A DNA stretch of 64,000 nt, from positions 44,498 to 108,497 of the forward strand of contig NZ_SELO01000014.1 in the NCBI RefSeq assembly GCF_004146235.1. Direction: 5' to 3'. The notes beneath the pieces are model-generated. The model made no database searches. It worked only from the letters and a program-made list of their open reading frames with translations, and was not told the origin of the DNA. The translations under genes and the position numbers were made by a program. Within the stretch, counting starts at the first letter, position 1. Each line of letters starts with the position of its first letter. The stretch is from Tropicimonas sp. IMCC6043. Its GTDB lineage: Bacteria; Pseudomonadota; Alphaproteobacteria; Rhodobacterales; Rhodobacteraceae. Below are positions 1 to 8,293 of this stretch, in pieces.

Positions 1-783
1 GGAGATCGACTCGAGCCCGCCCAGCATGAGGACGGGAAGCGCCTTGTAAGCGATCACCTCGAGCGCGAAGGAAACGCCGGCGCGAGAGCCCCAGGCGATG
101 CCCGTCACCAGCGCGATGATCCCGGCGATGAACCAGACAAGCACCCAGATCGTCTGGAGCGAGATGCCGACCGAGAGCGCCGCCTGGTGGTCGTCGCCGA
201 GCGCGCGAATGGCCCGGCCCATCCGGGTCTTTCCCAGGAAGAGCAACAGCGCAAGCACAAGCGCCGCCGCCACCAGAACCACGGTGATGTCGCCATGTTG
301 CAGGATCAGGAGCCCGCCCCAGGGTTCGAGGACCGTGTCGCCGGTGGGGATGCCGAGTTCCTCGGTGATCATCACCTTGTTTTCGCCGCCGAAGATGATT
401 TCGCCCGCGCCGATCAGGAAGAGCGTGATGCCGATCGTCGCCATGAAGAGGATGATGTCCGGCTGGCCGACAAGCGGACGCAGCACCGCCCGCTCGATCG
501 CGACCGCGAGGCCGAACATCACCACCAGCGTCAACGCCACTGCGATCCAGGCCGGCACGCCCTTCTCGTGAAGGCCGACCATTGTCAGCGCGGCGAAGAC
601 GACCATGATGCCCTGGGCGAAGTTGAGGATCCGGCTCGAACGGAAGATCAGAACGAAGCCGAGCGCGATCAGCGCGTAGAGCACGCCGGAGACCAGCCCC
701 TCCCAGAGCACCTGCAACAGGAAGTCGGGCGCCGCGACCATATCGGCGAAGGGCGCCACGAAGATCTCATTCAAAAGCTCCAT
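1..783 (-). CDS. livH: Branched-chain amino acid-type ABC transporter permease (LivH family), 3' end cut by window
   Basis: This is one of the two inner-membrane permease subunits of a HAAT-type ABC importer. About 261 residues are visible, and the frame is still open at the left edge, so the C-terminus lies outside. The product begins MELLNEIFVAP and shows hydrophobic segments such as SGVLYALIALGFVLIF and a late GGLES motif, both typical of LivH. The ATG follows a good GGAGG ribosome site and sits 9 nt after the ATPase gene, so the two are co-transcribed. The upstream acyl-CoA synthetase in the same operon suggests that the substrate may be an organic acid rather than Leu/Ile/Val; that is inference. 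Confidence 0.9.
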   Translation of the reverse strand, partial: MELLNEIFVAPFADMVAAPDFLLQVLWEGLVSGVLYALIALGFVLIFRSSRILNFAQGIMVVFAALTMVGLHEKGVPAWIAVALTLVVMFGLAVAIERAVLRPLVGQPDIILFMATIGITLFLIGAGEIIFGGENKVMITEELGIPTGDTVLEPWGGLLILQHGDITVVLVAAALVLALLLFLGKTRMGRAIRALGDDHQAALSVGISLQTIWVLVWFIAGIIALVTGIAWGSRAGVSFALEVIAYKALPVLMLGGLESIS

Positions 784-792
784 CCTGCCTCC

Positions 793-1608
793 TCAGCCAT
801 GCGCCACGCCCAGATAGGCGTCGATCACGTCCTGGTCGTTGCGCACCTCGTCGGGCGTGCCGTCGCCGATCTTGCGACCGTAATCCATCACCACCACCCG
901 GTCGGAGAGATCCATCACCACGCCCATGTCGTGCTCGATCAGGGCGATTGTAGTGCCGAACTCGTCATTCACATCGAGGATGAAGCGGGACATGTCCTCC
1001 TTCTCCTCGACATTCATCCCCGCCATCGGCTCGTCGAGCAGCAGGAGCGACGGTTCGGCTGCCAGCGCGCGGGCGAGCTCGACGCGCTTCTTCAGCCCGT
1101 AGGGCAGCCGTCCGACCGGCGTCCTCCGGATCGCCTGGATCTCGAGGAAGTCGATGATCTTCTCGACCTGCTCGCGGTTGTAGATCTCCTCCCGCTCCGC
1201 CTTGCCCCACCACAGCGCCTGCTGCCAGAACGAGGCATGCATATGGGTCAGCCGCCCGGTCATCACGTTGTCGAGCACGCTCATTCCTTCAAAGAGCGCA
1301 ATGTTCTGGAATGTGCGGCCGACACCCATGCGGGCGACCTCATAGGGCTTCATCGCCGGGCGCGGCGCGCCCTTGTACCAGACCTCGCCCTCCTGGGGAT
1401 GGTAGAAACCGGAAATGATGTTCAGCATCGAGGACTTTCCGGCGCCGTTCGGCCCGATGATGGCACGGATCTCGCCCTCGCGGATATCGAAGGAGATGTC
1501 CCTGATCGCCTCCACGCCGCCGAAGCGCAGGGTGATGTTCTTCATCTCCATCAGCACGCCGCCGATGGTCCGGCCGTCCGTGGTGGTATAGGGCTCGTAG
1601 GCGGTCAT
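793..1608 (-). CDS. livG: ABC transporter ATP-binding protein, LivG family
   Basis: This is a cytoplasmic ATPase subunit that powers a branched-chain-type importer. The 271-residue product has Walker A GPNGAGKSS at about residues 52-60, a Q-loop in GRTFQN near 98-102, a LivG-type signature region (LPYGLKKRVELARAL) and Walker B LLLLDEPMAG near 200, followed by an H-loop in IEHDM. Its ATG overlaps the stop of the upstream acyl-CoA synthetase by 4 bp (ATGA), implying translational coupling. A LivF-type second ATPase is not in view and may lie left of the window. The substrate cannot be read from the sequence. Confidence 0.93.
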   Translation of the reverse strand: MTAYEPYTTTDGRTIGGVLMEMKNITLRFGGVEAIRDISFDIREGEIRAIIGPNGAGKSSMLNIISGFYHPQEGEVWYKGAPRPAMKPYEVARMGVGRTFQNIALFEGMSVLDNVMTGRLTHMHASFWQQALWWGKAEREEIYNREQVEKIIDFLEIQAIRRTPVGRLPYGLKKRVELARALAAEPSLLLLDEPMAGMNVEEKEDMSRFILDVNDEFGTTIALIEHDMGVVMDLSDRVVVMDYGRKIGDGTPDEVRNDQDVIDAYLGVAHG

Positions 1609-3578
1609 GCGGCGGCCACCTCGTGATGGCGCGGCGTCACGGTCGCGGCATCGACCAGCTTCAGCGTGGCCCTGATCCTGCCCTTCCGCCCGTCCTCGTA
1701 CGTCACCTCGGTCTCGGTCTGGACGCTGTCCGACCCGTCATAGAGCGCCTCGATAAGGTCGGCATATTTCTCCGCGATGATGCCGCGGCGCACTTTCCGC
1801 GTCCGGGTCATCTCTCCGTCGTCGGCGTCGAGCTCCTTATGCAACACCAGGAAGCGGTGGATCTGGCAGGCCGAAAGCATGTCGTCCTGCGCCACAGAGC
1901 GGTTGACCTCCTCGACATGCGCCTTGATCGTCTCGAGCACGCGCGGGTGGCCGGCGAGTTCCTGATAGGACGCATAGGCGATGTTGTTGCGCTCGGCCCA
2001 GTTGCCGACGGCGGTGAGGTCGATATTGATAAAGGCGGTGCAGGTCTCGCGGCCATTTCCGAAGACCACCGCCTCCAGGATGTCGGGATAGAACTTCAGC
2101 TTGTTCTCGACATATTTGGGCGCGAACATGTGCCCGTCGGCCATCTTGCCCACGTCCTTTGCGCGGTCGATGATCCGCAGGTGGCCGGTGTCCTCCTCGA
2201 AGAAGCCGGCATCGCCCGTTGCGACCCAGCCCGCTTCATCCTTGGTCGAAGCGGTGCTTTCGGGGTTCTTGTAATATTCAACGAAAGTGCCGGGCGAGCG
2301 GTAGAAGATCTCGCCGCTGTCGCCGATCCTGATCTCCACGCCCGGCGATGTCACACCCACGGTATCGGCGCGGACCTCGTGGTCGGGCTGCTGGGCGATG
2401 AACACGCTGGCCTCGGTCTGGCCGTAGAGCTGCTTCAGGTTGATTCCCAGTGAGCGGTAGAAATCGAAGATCTCCGGCCCGATCGCCTCGCCCGCGGTGT
2501 AGCCGACGCGCACGCGGGAGAAGCCGAGCGTGTTCTTCAGCGGCCCGTAGATCGCGATTTCGCCCATCGCATAGCGCAGCCGGTCGACGAGGCCCACCTT
2601 CCTGCCGTCGAGGATCGCCGGGCCGACGCGGCGGGCGAGGTCCATGAAGTGGCGGAAGAGCCAGCGCTTGACGGTCCCGGCATCTTCCATGCGGATCATC
2701 ACGCTGGTGAGCTGGCTCTCGAAGACCCTGGGTGGAGCGAAGTAATAGGTCGGCGCGATCTCCTTGAGATCGCTCATCATCGTGTCGGCGCTCTCGGGGC
2801 AGTTGACGCAGAAGCCGTTCCAGAGCGCCTGCCCCATCGAGAAGATGAAGTCGCCCACCCACGCCATCGGCAGATAGGCGAGGATCTCCTCCCGCGGCCC
2901 GAGCCGGTCGAACTCGCTCGAGTTCTTCGCGGTCTCGATGATGTTGCGGTTGCTGAGCACCACGCCTTTCGGCTTACCGGTGGTGCCCGAGGTATAGAGC
3001 ATCACGCAGGTCGAGTCGTAGTCGAGCTCCGCCTCGCGCAGAGCCAGCTCGTGCTCGTGGCGGTAGTGCGACGCCCGGCCCTCCTCCCGGATGTCATGCA
3101 GCCAGTTCAGGTGCTCGTGGTCGTATTTCCGCATGCCACGCTTGTCGTGGTAGAGCACGTGGTCGATCTGGTGCAGCTGGTCCTGGATGTCGATCACCTT
3201 GTCGACCTGCTCCTGGTCGCCGCAGACGACGAAGCGCGCGCCGCAATGGCCGAGCACATAGGCCATCTCCTCGGCCACCGCGTCCTGGTAGAGCGGCACC
3301 GGAATGGCGCCGCACATCTGCGCGGCGACCATCGCCCAGTAATGGTCGGGACGGTTGCGGCCAATGATGGCGACATGGTCTCCCCGCGCCATGCCGAGCG
3401 CGAGAAAGCCGAATGCCAGCCACTCGATCTCCCGAAGCGCCTCCGACCAGGTCCAGCTCTGCCAGATGCCGTATTCCTTCTCCCGGTAGGCCGGGCGGTC
3501 GGCGAATGCCCGCGCATTTCGGCGCAGGAGTGCCGGCATGGAACACAGATCGCCCGTGGGCGTCGCCGTCGCGGTCAA
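1605..3578 (-). CDS. AMP-dependent acyl-CoA synthetase (long-chain fatty acid-CoA ligase family)
   Basis: This enzyme would activate a carboxylic acid to its CoA thioester with ATP. The 657-residue product has the AMP-binding P-loop YTSGTTGKPKG at about 195-205, the motif YGQTEAS further on, and GWVATGDAGFF near the C-terminal hinge. The N-terminal LPALLRRNAR-like opening is family-typical. The start is a TTG, chosen because GGGGAGGA lies just upstream; an ATG 39 nt inside has no such site. It is the first gene of an operon with livG and livH, so a likely job is to trap an imported acid as its CoA ester. The chain-length or aromatic specificity is unknown. Confidence 0.9.
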   Translation of the reverse strand: MTATATPTGDLCSMPALLRRNARAFADRPAYREKEYGIWQSWTWSEALREIEWLAFGFLALGMARGDHVAIIGRNRPDHYWAMVAAQMCGAIPVPLYQDAVAEEMAYVLGHCGARFVVCGDQEQVDKVIDIQDQLHQIDHVLYHDKRGMRKYDHEHLNWLHDIREEGRASHYRHEHELALREAELDYDSTCVMLYTSGTTGKPKGVVLSNRNIIETAKNSSEFDRLGPREEILAYLPMAWVGDFIFSMGQALWNGFCVNCPESADTMMSDLKEIAPTYYFAPPRVFESQLTSVMIRMEDAGTVKRWLFRHFMDLARRVGPAILDGRKVGLVDRLRYAMGEIAIYGPLKNTLGFSRVRVGYTAGEAIGPEIFDFYRSLGINLKQLYGQTEASVFIAQQPDHEVRADTVGVTSPGVEIRIGDSGEIFYRSPGTFVEYYKNPESTASTKDEAGWVATGDAGFFEEDTGHLRIIDRAKDVGKMADGHMFAPKYVENKLKFYPDILEAVVFGNGRETCTAFINIDLTAVGNWAERNNIAYASYQELAGHPRVLETIKAHVEEVNRSVAQDDMLSACQIHRFLVLHKELDADDGEMTRTRKVRRGIIAEKYADLIEALYDGSDSVQTETEVTYEDGRKGRIRATLKLVDAATVTPRHHEVAAA

Positions 3579-3633
3579 GTGATGTCCTCCCCTGGCGTCC
3601 CTCGGACGCCGCAGCCTTCGCAGCTTTGCAGGG

Positions 3634-3664
3634 AGTATAGGACGGTGGCACGGCGGTTCGTCAA
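3634..3664 (-). promoter_or_regulatory. Candidate sigma70-type promoter of the acyl-CoA synthetase/liv operon
   Basis: On the minus strand, TTGACG (3659-3664) and TATACT (3634-3639) are separated by 19 bp, which is slightly long. Transcription would start about 50 nt before the TTG start codon. The palindrome at 3673-3686 lies immediately upstream of the -35 box. Confidence 0.4.
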
Positions 3665-3672
3665 ATATTTTA

Positions 3673-3686
3673 TGAACGCACGTTCA
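3673..3686. promoter_or_regulatory. TetR-type palindromic operator
   Basis: TGAACGCACGTTCA is a 14-bp inverted repeat that is perfect except for the central pair. The GAACG/CGTTC half-sites resemble those bound by TetR-family regulators of acyl-CoA and fatty-acid genes. It lies about 95 bp upstream of the acyl-CoA synthetase start, next to the predicted -35 element. The regulator gene itself is not in the window. Confidence 0.55.
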
Positions 3687-3739
3687 AATAATCGTCGCCG
3701 CATCGCGGCGCGCGCATCCTTCGCAAATGCAGAGAATTC

Positions 3740-4312
3740 TCAGTCGCGCGGGTAGTGGATGGTGACCTTGGTGCCGACGGGAACGCGCGGGTAGAGGTCG
3801 ATCACCGCCTCGTTGGTGAGACGGATGCAGCCAGAGGAGACAGAGCTGCCGATGGTCCAGGGCTGCGGCGTGCCGTGGATGCGGTAGCGCGTGTCGCGGC
3901 CACCCCGGTAAAGATAGAGCGCCCGGGCGCCGAGCGGGTTCTCGGGCCCGCCGGGCAACCCGCCGGCCCATTTGGCATAGACCTGCGGCTCGCGGCGGAT
4001 CATGTTCGCGGTCGGCGTCCAGCTCGGCCACTCGGCCTTTCGCCCGACCGTGGCACTACCTTTCAGGTTGCGCCCCTCCTCGCCAATCGCAACGCCATAG
4101 CGGATCGCGCGCTCCGGCTCGAGGATGAAATAGAGGAAATACCGTCCGAGCTCGACATGGATCGTTCCGGGCTGAAACTGCGGGCGGACCTTTACGATCT
4201 TGGGCTGGAACTGTTTGTCCAGCCTGAACTCGCTCCCGGTCGCAGCCCGTGCGAGGCCTGGAGCGGCGAGCCCCGTAGACAGGCCGGCGAAGAAAGCTCT
4301 GCGCGAAATCAT
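3740..4312 (-). CDS. L,D-transpeptidase (ErfK/YbiS/YkuD family), Tat-type signal
   Basis: This is a periplasmic peptidoglycan cross-linking or lipoprotein-anchoring enzyme. The 190-residue product starts MISRRAFFAG, a short twin-arginine-type signal peptide ending near ARA at residues 21-23. The YkuD domain fills the rest, with the catalytic motif HG at 146-147 and SSGCIR with the nucleophile Cys162. A longer open frame exists upstream, but the MISRRAFF start gives a proper signal peptide. The gene stands alone, downstream of the peroxiredoxin and separated from it by a terminator. Whether it forms 3-3 cross-links or attaches a protein cannot be told. Confidence 0.9.
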   Translation of the reverse strand: MISRRAFFAGLSTGLAAPGLARAATGSEFRLDKQFQPKIVKVRPQFQPGTIHVELGRYFLYFILEPERAIRYGVAIGEEGRNLKGSATVGRKAEWPSWTPTANMIRREPQVYAKWAGGLPGGPENPLGARALYLYRGGRDTRYRIHGTPQPWTIGSSVSSGCIRLTNEAVIDLYPRVPVGTKVTIHYPRD

Positions 4313-4390
4313 GTTGCCTCCGAATGCCTTGCGGGACGTCGTGTTGGGCCAGCCTGCCACGGGGACGCTCCCGAAACAACTGCCCGGCGG

Positions 4391-4425
4391 CAAAAATGGC
4401 AGAAGCCCCGCCCGGTGGCGAGGCT
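4391..4425 (-). terminator. Rho-independent terminator of the peroxiredoxin gene
   Basis: On the minus strand a 9-bp stem (arms 4417-4425 and 4404-4412, one G-U pair) with a 4-nt loop is followed within about 8 nt by a run of five T (complement of 4392-4396). It begins 26 nt after the peroxiredoxin stop. Confidence 0.7.
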
Positions 4426-4450
4426 CCTGCACAATGAACCGCCGCAGCGA

Positions 4451-5107
4451 TCAGGCCGGAGAGCGAGTGGTCCGCAGATAGGGAAGCTTGACGTTTATCT
4501 CGCCAAAGGTCTCGCGTGCCGCGTCATCGTCGAGCGACAACGAGACGATCACGTCCTGGCCCATCGTCCAGTTGGCCGGCGTGGCGATCGGCGTCTGGCT
4601 GGTTGCCTGAAGCGCGTCGAGCGCACGCAGAACCTCGGCAAAGTTCCGGCCGACCGACATCGGGTAGGTCATCGACAGTTTCAGCTTCTTGTCCGGGCCG
4701 ATGATGAAGACGACACGCACCGAGGCGCTGTCCGCCGCGGTCCGGCCATCCGGCAGGTAAGCCTCGGCCGGCAGCATGTCGAGCGCCTTGGAGATTTCGA
4801 GATCGTCATCGGCAATGATCGGAAAGGAGACCTCCGCGCCTGCGAACGTCTCGATATCGCCGATCCACTTCATGTGCTCGTCCACGGTATCGACCGAAAG
4901 GCCGATCACCTTGGTGTTGCGCGCGGCCCATTCCTCGGTGAGCTGCGCCACGGCACCGAATTCGGTGGTGCAGACCGGGGTAAAATCCTTCGGGTGCGAG
5001 AACAGGATCGCCCAGCTGTCGCCGATCCAGTCGTGGAACGAGGCAATCTCGCCCTGGCTGGTTTTGAGTTTCAGGTCGGGGAAGGTGTCGTTGATACGAA
5101 GACCCAT
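4451..5107 (-). CDS. 1-Cys peroxiredoxin (Prx6 type)
   Basis: This enzyme reduces hydrogen peroxide and organic hydroperoxides in the cytoplasm. The 218-residue product has the peroxidatic motif PVCTTEF with Cys46, and no second cysteine anywhere, which fits the 1-Cys Prx6 class. The C-terminal dimer extension (after DKKLKLSMTYP) and overall length are family-typical. The gene is monocistronic, with a terminator directly downstream. It is transcribed away from an aldehyde dehydrogenase gene, and a near-consensus Irr box lies 41-57 bp upstream of its ATG, suggesting control by iron/haem status. Confidence 0.93.
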   Translation of the reverse strand: MGLRINDTFPDLKLKTSQGEIASFHDWIGDSWAILFSHPKDFTPVCTTEFGAVAQLTEEWAARNTKVIGLSVDTVDEHMKWIGDIETFAGAEVSFPIIADDDLEISKALDMLPAEAYLPDGRTAADSASVRVVFIIGPDKKLKLSMTYPMSVGRNFAEVLRALDALQATSQTPIATPANWTMGQDVIVSLSLDDDAARETFGEINVKLPYLRTTRSPA

Positions 5108-5147
5108 GATTTGGCTCCTGAGAGTTGGACTTAGGCGCGTTCCAGAA

Positions 5148-5164
5148 TTTAGATAGATTCTAAA
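5148..5164. promoter_or_regulatory. Near-consensus Irr box (iron control element)
   Basis: TTTAGATAGATTCTAAA has the 7-3-7 architecture of the alphaproteobacterial Irr/ICE motif (TTTAGAA-N3-TTCTAAA), matching 13 of its 14 specified positions. It lies between the divergent peroxiredoxin and aldehyde dehydrogenase genes. On the minus strand it overlaps a possible -10 element (TATCTA), so binding could block peroxiredoxin transcription. The consensus is from memory of published motif work. Confidence 0.6.
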
Positions 5165-5247
5165 CCGGCTCTCTCATGCCCCATCTTGCGGCTGCGTTCA
5201 AGCAGTGACACTGTCCGCCAAATTTTGCATCTTTGAAGGAGCCGAAC

Positions 5248-6687
5248 ATGATCGAGAAACGCCAATTCTTCATCGGCGGCGCCTGGGTTGACCCCGCAAC
5301 GCCGCGCGATTTTCCGGTAATCGATCCCTCCACCGAGGAAGAGGTCGCCGTGATCTCACTGGGAAGCCAGGCCGATACCGATGCCGCCGTCGCTGCGGCC
5401 AATGCCGCGTTCCCGGCCTGGTCGGAGACGGCGCCTGCCGAACGCATCGCGCTGGTGGAGCGGATTCTCGAGGTCTACAACGCCCGCGCCGAGGAGATGG
5501 CGCAGGCGATGACGCTGGAGATGGGCGCGCCGCTCGACCTCTCGCGCAAGAGCCAGGTCAACTCGGGCCGTAGCCACATCAAGGGCTTTCTGGAGGCGGC
5601 GAAGGGTTTCGAGTTCATCCGGCCGCTGAACGACCATTCGCCCAATGACCGGATCCTCTACGATCCGATCGGCACGGTGGCGATGATCACGCCCTGGAAC
5701 TGGCCGATGAACCAGGTGTCGCTCAAGGTCATCCCGGCGCTGCTCGCCGGCTGCACGATGGTGCTGAAACCGTCCGAGATCGCGCCGCTTTCCTCGATCC
5801 TCTGGAGCGAGATCCTCGAGGAGGCGGGCGTGCCTGCTGGCGTCTACAACATGGTCAACGGCGACGGGCCTGGCGTCGGCAACCAGCTCTCCAGCCATCC
5901 CGGCATCGACATGGTGAGCTTTACCGGCTCGACCCGTGCCGGAATCGCGATCTCCAAGGCGGCCGCCGACACGATCAAGCGCGTGAGTCTCGAACTCGGC
6001 GGCAAGGGGGCGAACCTGATCTTCGCGGATTCCGACGCCGACGCAGTCAGGCGCGGCGTCAAGGACATGATGCAGAACACCGGTCAGTCCTGCAACGCGC
6101 CGTCGCGCATGCTTGTCGAGCGCCGGATCTATGACGAGGCGGTCGAGATAGCCCGCGAGGCCGCCGAGGCGACGGCGGTGGCGAATGCGCATGAGGAGGG
6201 CCCGCATATCGGCCCGCTGGTGAGCCAGGCACAATGGGACAAGGTGCAGGGCCTGATCGAGACAGGTATCGCCGAGGGTGCGCGGCTCGTCGCCGGCGGC
6301 CCGGGGCGGCCCGAGGGCCTGAACCGGGGGTATTTCGCACGGCCGACGGTTTTTGCCGACGTGACCAGCGACATGACCATCGCGCGGGAGGAAATTTTCG
6401 GCCCGGTGCTCTCGATGATGCCCTTCGACACCGAAGAGGAGGCCGTGCGCATTGCCAACGACACGGTCTACGGGCTGACCAACTACGCGCAGACGCAGGA
6501 TCCCGACCGGCTTCGCCGTCTCGCCCGCAGCCTGCAGTCGGGCATGGTCGAGTTCAACGGAGAGGACCGTTCGCGCGGGGCGCCCTTCGGCGGCATCAAG
6601 CAGTCGGGCAACGGCCGCGAGGGTGGCCTCTTCGGCCTGGAGGATTTCCTGGAGGTCAAGGCTGTGGGCGGCTACCCGGCGGCGTAG
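5248..6687 (+). CDS. NAD(P)-dependent aldehyde dehydrogenase
   Basis: This enzyme oxidises an aldehyde to a carboxylic acid. The 479-residue product has the family signature throughout: the PWNWP cofactor region at about 149-153, FTGSTRAG near 225-232, general base Glu249 in LELGGKG, and nucleophile Cys282 in NTGQSCNAP. The ATG at 5248 is preferred to a TTG 15 nt upstream because GAAGGAG sits 7 nt before it. It is divergent from the peroxiredoxin and shares the Irr-box intergenic region, so both may answer to iron or oxidative stress. The substrate is not predictable; the sequence resembles broad-specificity or betaine-aldehyde-like enzymes. Confidence 0.93.
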   Translation: MIEKRQFFIGGAWVDPATPRDFPVIDPSTEEEVAVISLGSQADTDAAVAAANAAFPAWSETAPAERIALVERILEVYNARAEEMAQAMTLEMGAPLDLSRKSQVNSGRSHIKGFLEAAKGFEFIRPLNDHSPNDRILYDPIGTVAMITPWNWPMNQVSLKVIPALLAGCTMVLKPSEIAPLSSILWSEILEEAGVPAGVYNMVNGDGPGVGNQLSSHPGIDMVSFTGSTRAGIAISKAAADTIKRVSLELGGKGANLIFADSDADAVRRGVKDMMQNTGQSCNAPSRMLVERRIYDEAVEIAREAAEATAVANAHEEGPHIGPLVSQAQWDKVQGLIETGIAEGARLVAGGPGRPEGLNRGYFARPTVFADVTSDMTIAREEIFGPVLSMMPFDTEEEAVRIANDTVYGLTNYAQTQDPDRLRRLARSLQSGMVEFNGEDRSRGAPFGGIKQSGNGREGGLFGLEDFLEVKAVGGYPAA

Positions 6688-6750
6688 AACCGCTTGTCCT
6701 GCTATCGGCGCAGAGCGCCAATTGAACAGGAGTGCCTCGTGCCTGTGGCG

Positions 6751-6771
6751 GCGACAGAGCGTCTCTGTCGC
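6751..6771. other. Perfect 9-bp inverted repeat between aldehyde dehydrogenase and MscS genes
   Basis: GCGACAGAG, a 3-nt spacer and CTCTGTCGC form a perfect hairpin 64 nt after the aldehyde dehydrogenase stop; flanking GGC/GCC could extend it. No T-run follows on either side, so it is not a classic terminator. It may be an operator or an RNA-stabilising hairpin. Confidence 0.5.
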
Positions 6772-6862
6772 GCCGGTCCGGAATGCGTTCCGAAGGGTCC
6801 ACGCGGATCCCGGACGGCGGCGATCGGGGCGGGGCGCTCCGGCACCTCGGGAAAGCTGAGAT

Positions 6863-6890
6863 TTGATTTTGCGAGCGTCTTGGCTAGGTT
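6863..6890 (+). promoter_or_regulatory. Possible promoter of the MscS channel gene
   Basis: TTGATT (6863-6868) and TAGGTT (6885-6890) are 16 bp apart, and the predicted start lies about 22 nt before the ATG. Both boxes deviate from consensus. Confidence 0.3.
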
Positions 6891-6918
6891 GCCGTTTGAC
6901 GGTCCTTTGGGAGTAGCC

Positions 6919-8259
6919 ATGCAATCAACAGCCAAATCCTTCTCGCCAGGTCGTGCCGGCCTCCGACTCGCAGCGCTTCTGCTTGCGTTGACAACCGTGT
7001 TTGCACCGCCGGTGACGGCTCAGGAGGAAGCACCGGCGGACCAGGTGGTTGCCGAGACGGAAGGCGATGCCGGCCCCGCCTTTCCGGCGGGTCTCGACGA
7101 TCCGGGCATCGACCTCGAAGAGCTCGAGCTTCGGCTCATCCCCCTGACCGCCGACGAGCTCTCTGCCCTCGCGAAGCGCTGGCAGGAGATCGTTCAGGAA
7201 CAGACCACTGAAGTCATCGACGCCACAATCGCGGCCAGAAGCAGCGACACAGGGCCGACGCAGGAGGATACCGACAGCATCGTTAGCCTGTCGGAACTGC
7301 GCGGTCAGGGGTTCAACCGGTTTTCTGCGGTCGTACGCAACCTCGAAAAGAAGGGCGGAGACGAGGCCGAGGTGGCGAAGTATCGCGCCTATCGCAGCGC
7401 GATCCTCCTCGAGGAGAAGCAACGCGCGGACTGGAGCACCCTCGTCCGGCAGACCGTGAACTGGGCCCGATCGTCCGATGGCGGGATCAAGGTCGCGCGC
7501 AATGTCGGTGTGGTCCTGCTGTCGCTGGTGGCCCTGTTTCTTGTCGCACGTATCGTTCGGGGCTATGCGCGCCGCGCCCTGGAGCGTGTGCCGGACCTGT
7601 CTCGCCTGTTGCAGGCGTTTCTGGCGATGGTGGCCTACTGGATCACGGTCGCGATCGGGCTGATGGTGGTCCTGGCGGCGCTCGGCATCGACATCACCCC
7701 GCTCTTCGCGGTCGTGGGCGGCGCCTCCTTCATCCTCGCCTTCGCCATGCAGGACACGCTCGGCAACCTCGCCGCGGGGCTGATGATCATGTTCAACCGA
7801 CCCTTCGACGAGGGCGACTACATCACCGCTGCGGGCACCGCGGGCACCGTCAAGTCGGTCTCCATCGTCTCAACCACGGTGACCACGCCAGACAACCAGG
7901 TCATCGTCGTTCCGAACGCGAAGGTCTGGGGCGACGTCATCACCAATGCCACGGCATCGGACCGGCGTCGGGTCGACCTCGTCTTCGGCATCGACTACGC
8001 GGACGATCCGGACAAGGCGATCGAGATCATCCTCGAGGAGGCGCGTGCGGACGGCCGCGTTCTGGACGACCCGGAGCCCTGGGTGCGCGTGACCAATCTC
8101 GGTAGCAGTTCGGTCGACCTCACCGCGCGGCTCTGGTGCAATGCAAGCGACTACTGGGAGCTGAAATTTGCCCTGACCCGGGCGGTCAAGCTCGCGTTCG
8201 ACCGGAACGGGATCTCGATTCCCTACCCGCACAGCGTCGAGATCCACAAGCAGGCCTGA
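6919..8259 (+). CDS. Small-conductance mechanosensitive channel (MscS family)
   Basis: This is an inner-membrane channel that opens on membrane tension to release solutes during hypo-osmotic shock. The 446-residue product starts with a signal peptide (MQSTAKS to PVTAQ, about 34 residues). A periplasmic region rich in acidic residues follows to about 190. Transmembrane segments then appear around VVLLSLVALFLVARIV and WITVAIGLMVVLAAL, leading to the glycine/alanine-rich pore helix in ASFILAFAMQDTLGNLAAGL. The cytoplasmic beta and alpha/beta domains complete the family fold. The ATG at 6919 is chosen because it gives the signal peptide. It is larger than E. coli MscS owing to the N-terminal extension. 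Confidence 0.92.
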   Translation: MQSTAKSFSPGRAGLRLAALLLALTTVFAPPVTAQEEAPADQVVAETEGDAGPAFPAGLDDPGIDLEELELRLIPLTADELSALAKRWQEIVQEQTTEVIDATIAARSSDTGPTQEDTDSIVSLSELRGQGFNRFSAVVRNLEKKGGDEAEVAKYRAYRSAILLEEKQRADWSTLVRQTVNWARSSDGGIKVARNVGVVLLSLVALFLVARIVRGYARRALERVPDLSRLLQAFLAMVAYWITVAIGLMVVLAALGIDITPLFAVVGGASFILAFAMQDTLGNLAAGLMIMFNRPFDEGDYITAAGTAGTVKSVSIVSTTVTTPDNQVIVVPNAKVWGDVITNATASDRRRVDLVFGIDYADDPDKAIEIILEEARADGRVLDDPEPWVRVTNLGSSSVDLTARLWCNASDYWELKFALTRAVKLAFDRNGISIPYPHSVEIHKQA

Positions 8260-8293
8260 CAGCCGCGTGGCGTTGCGGAACGCATGGCAGCGC

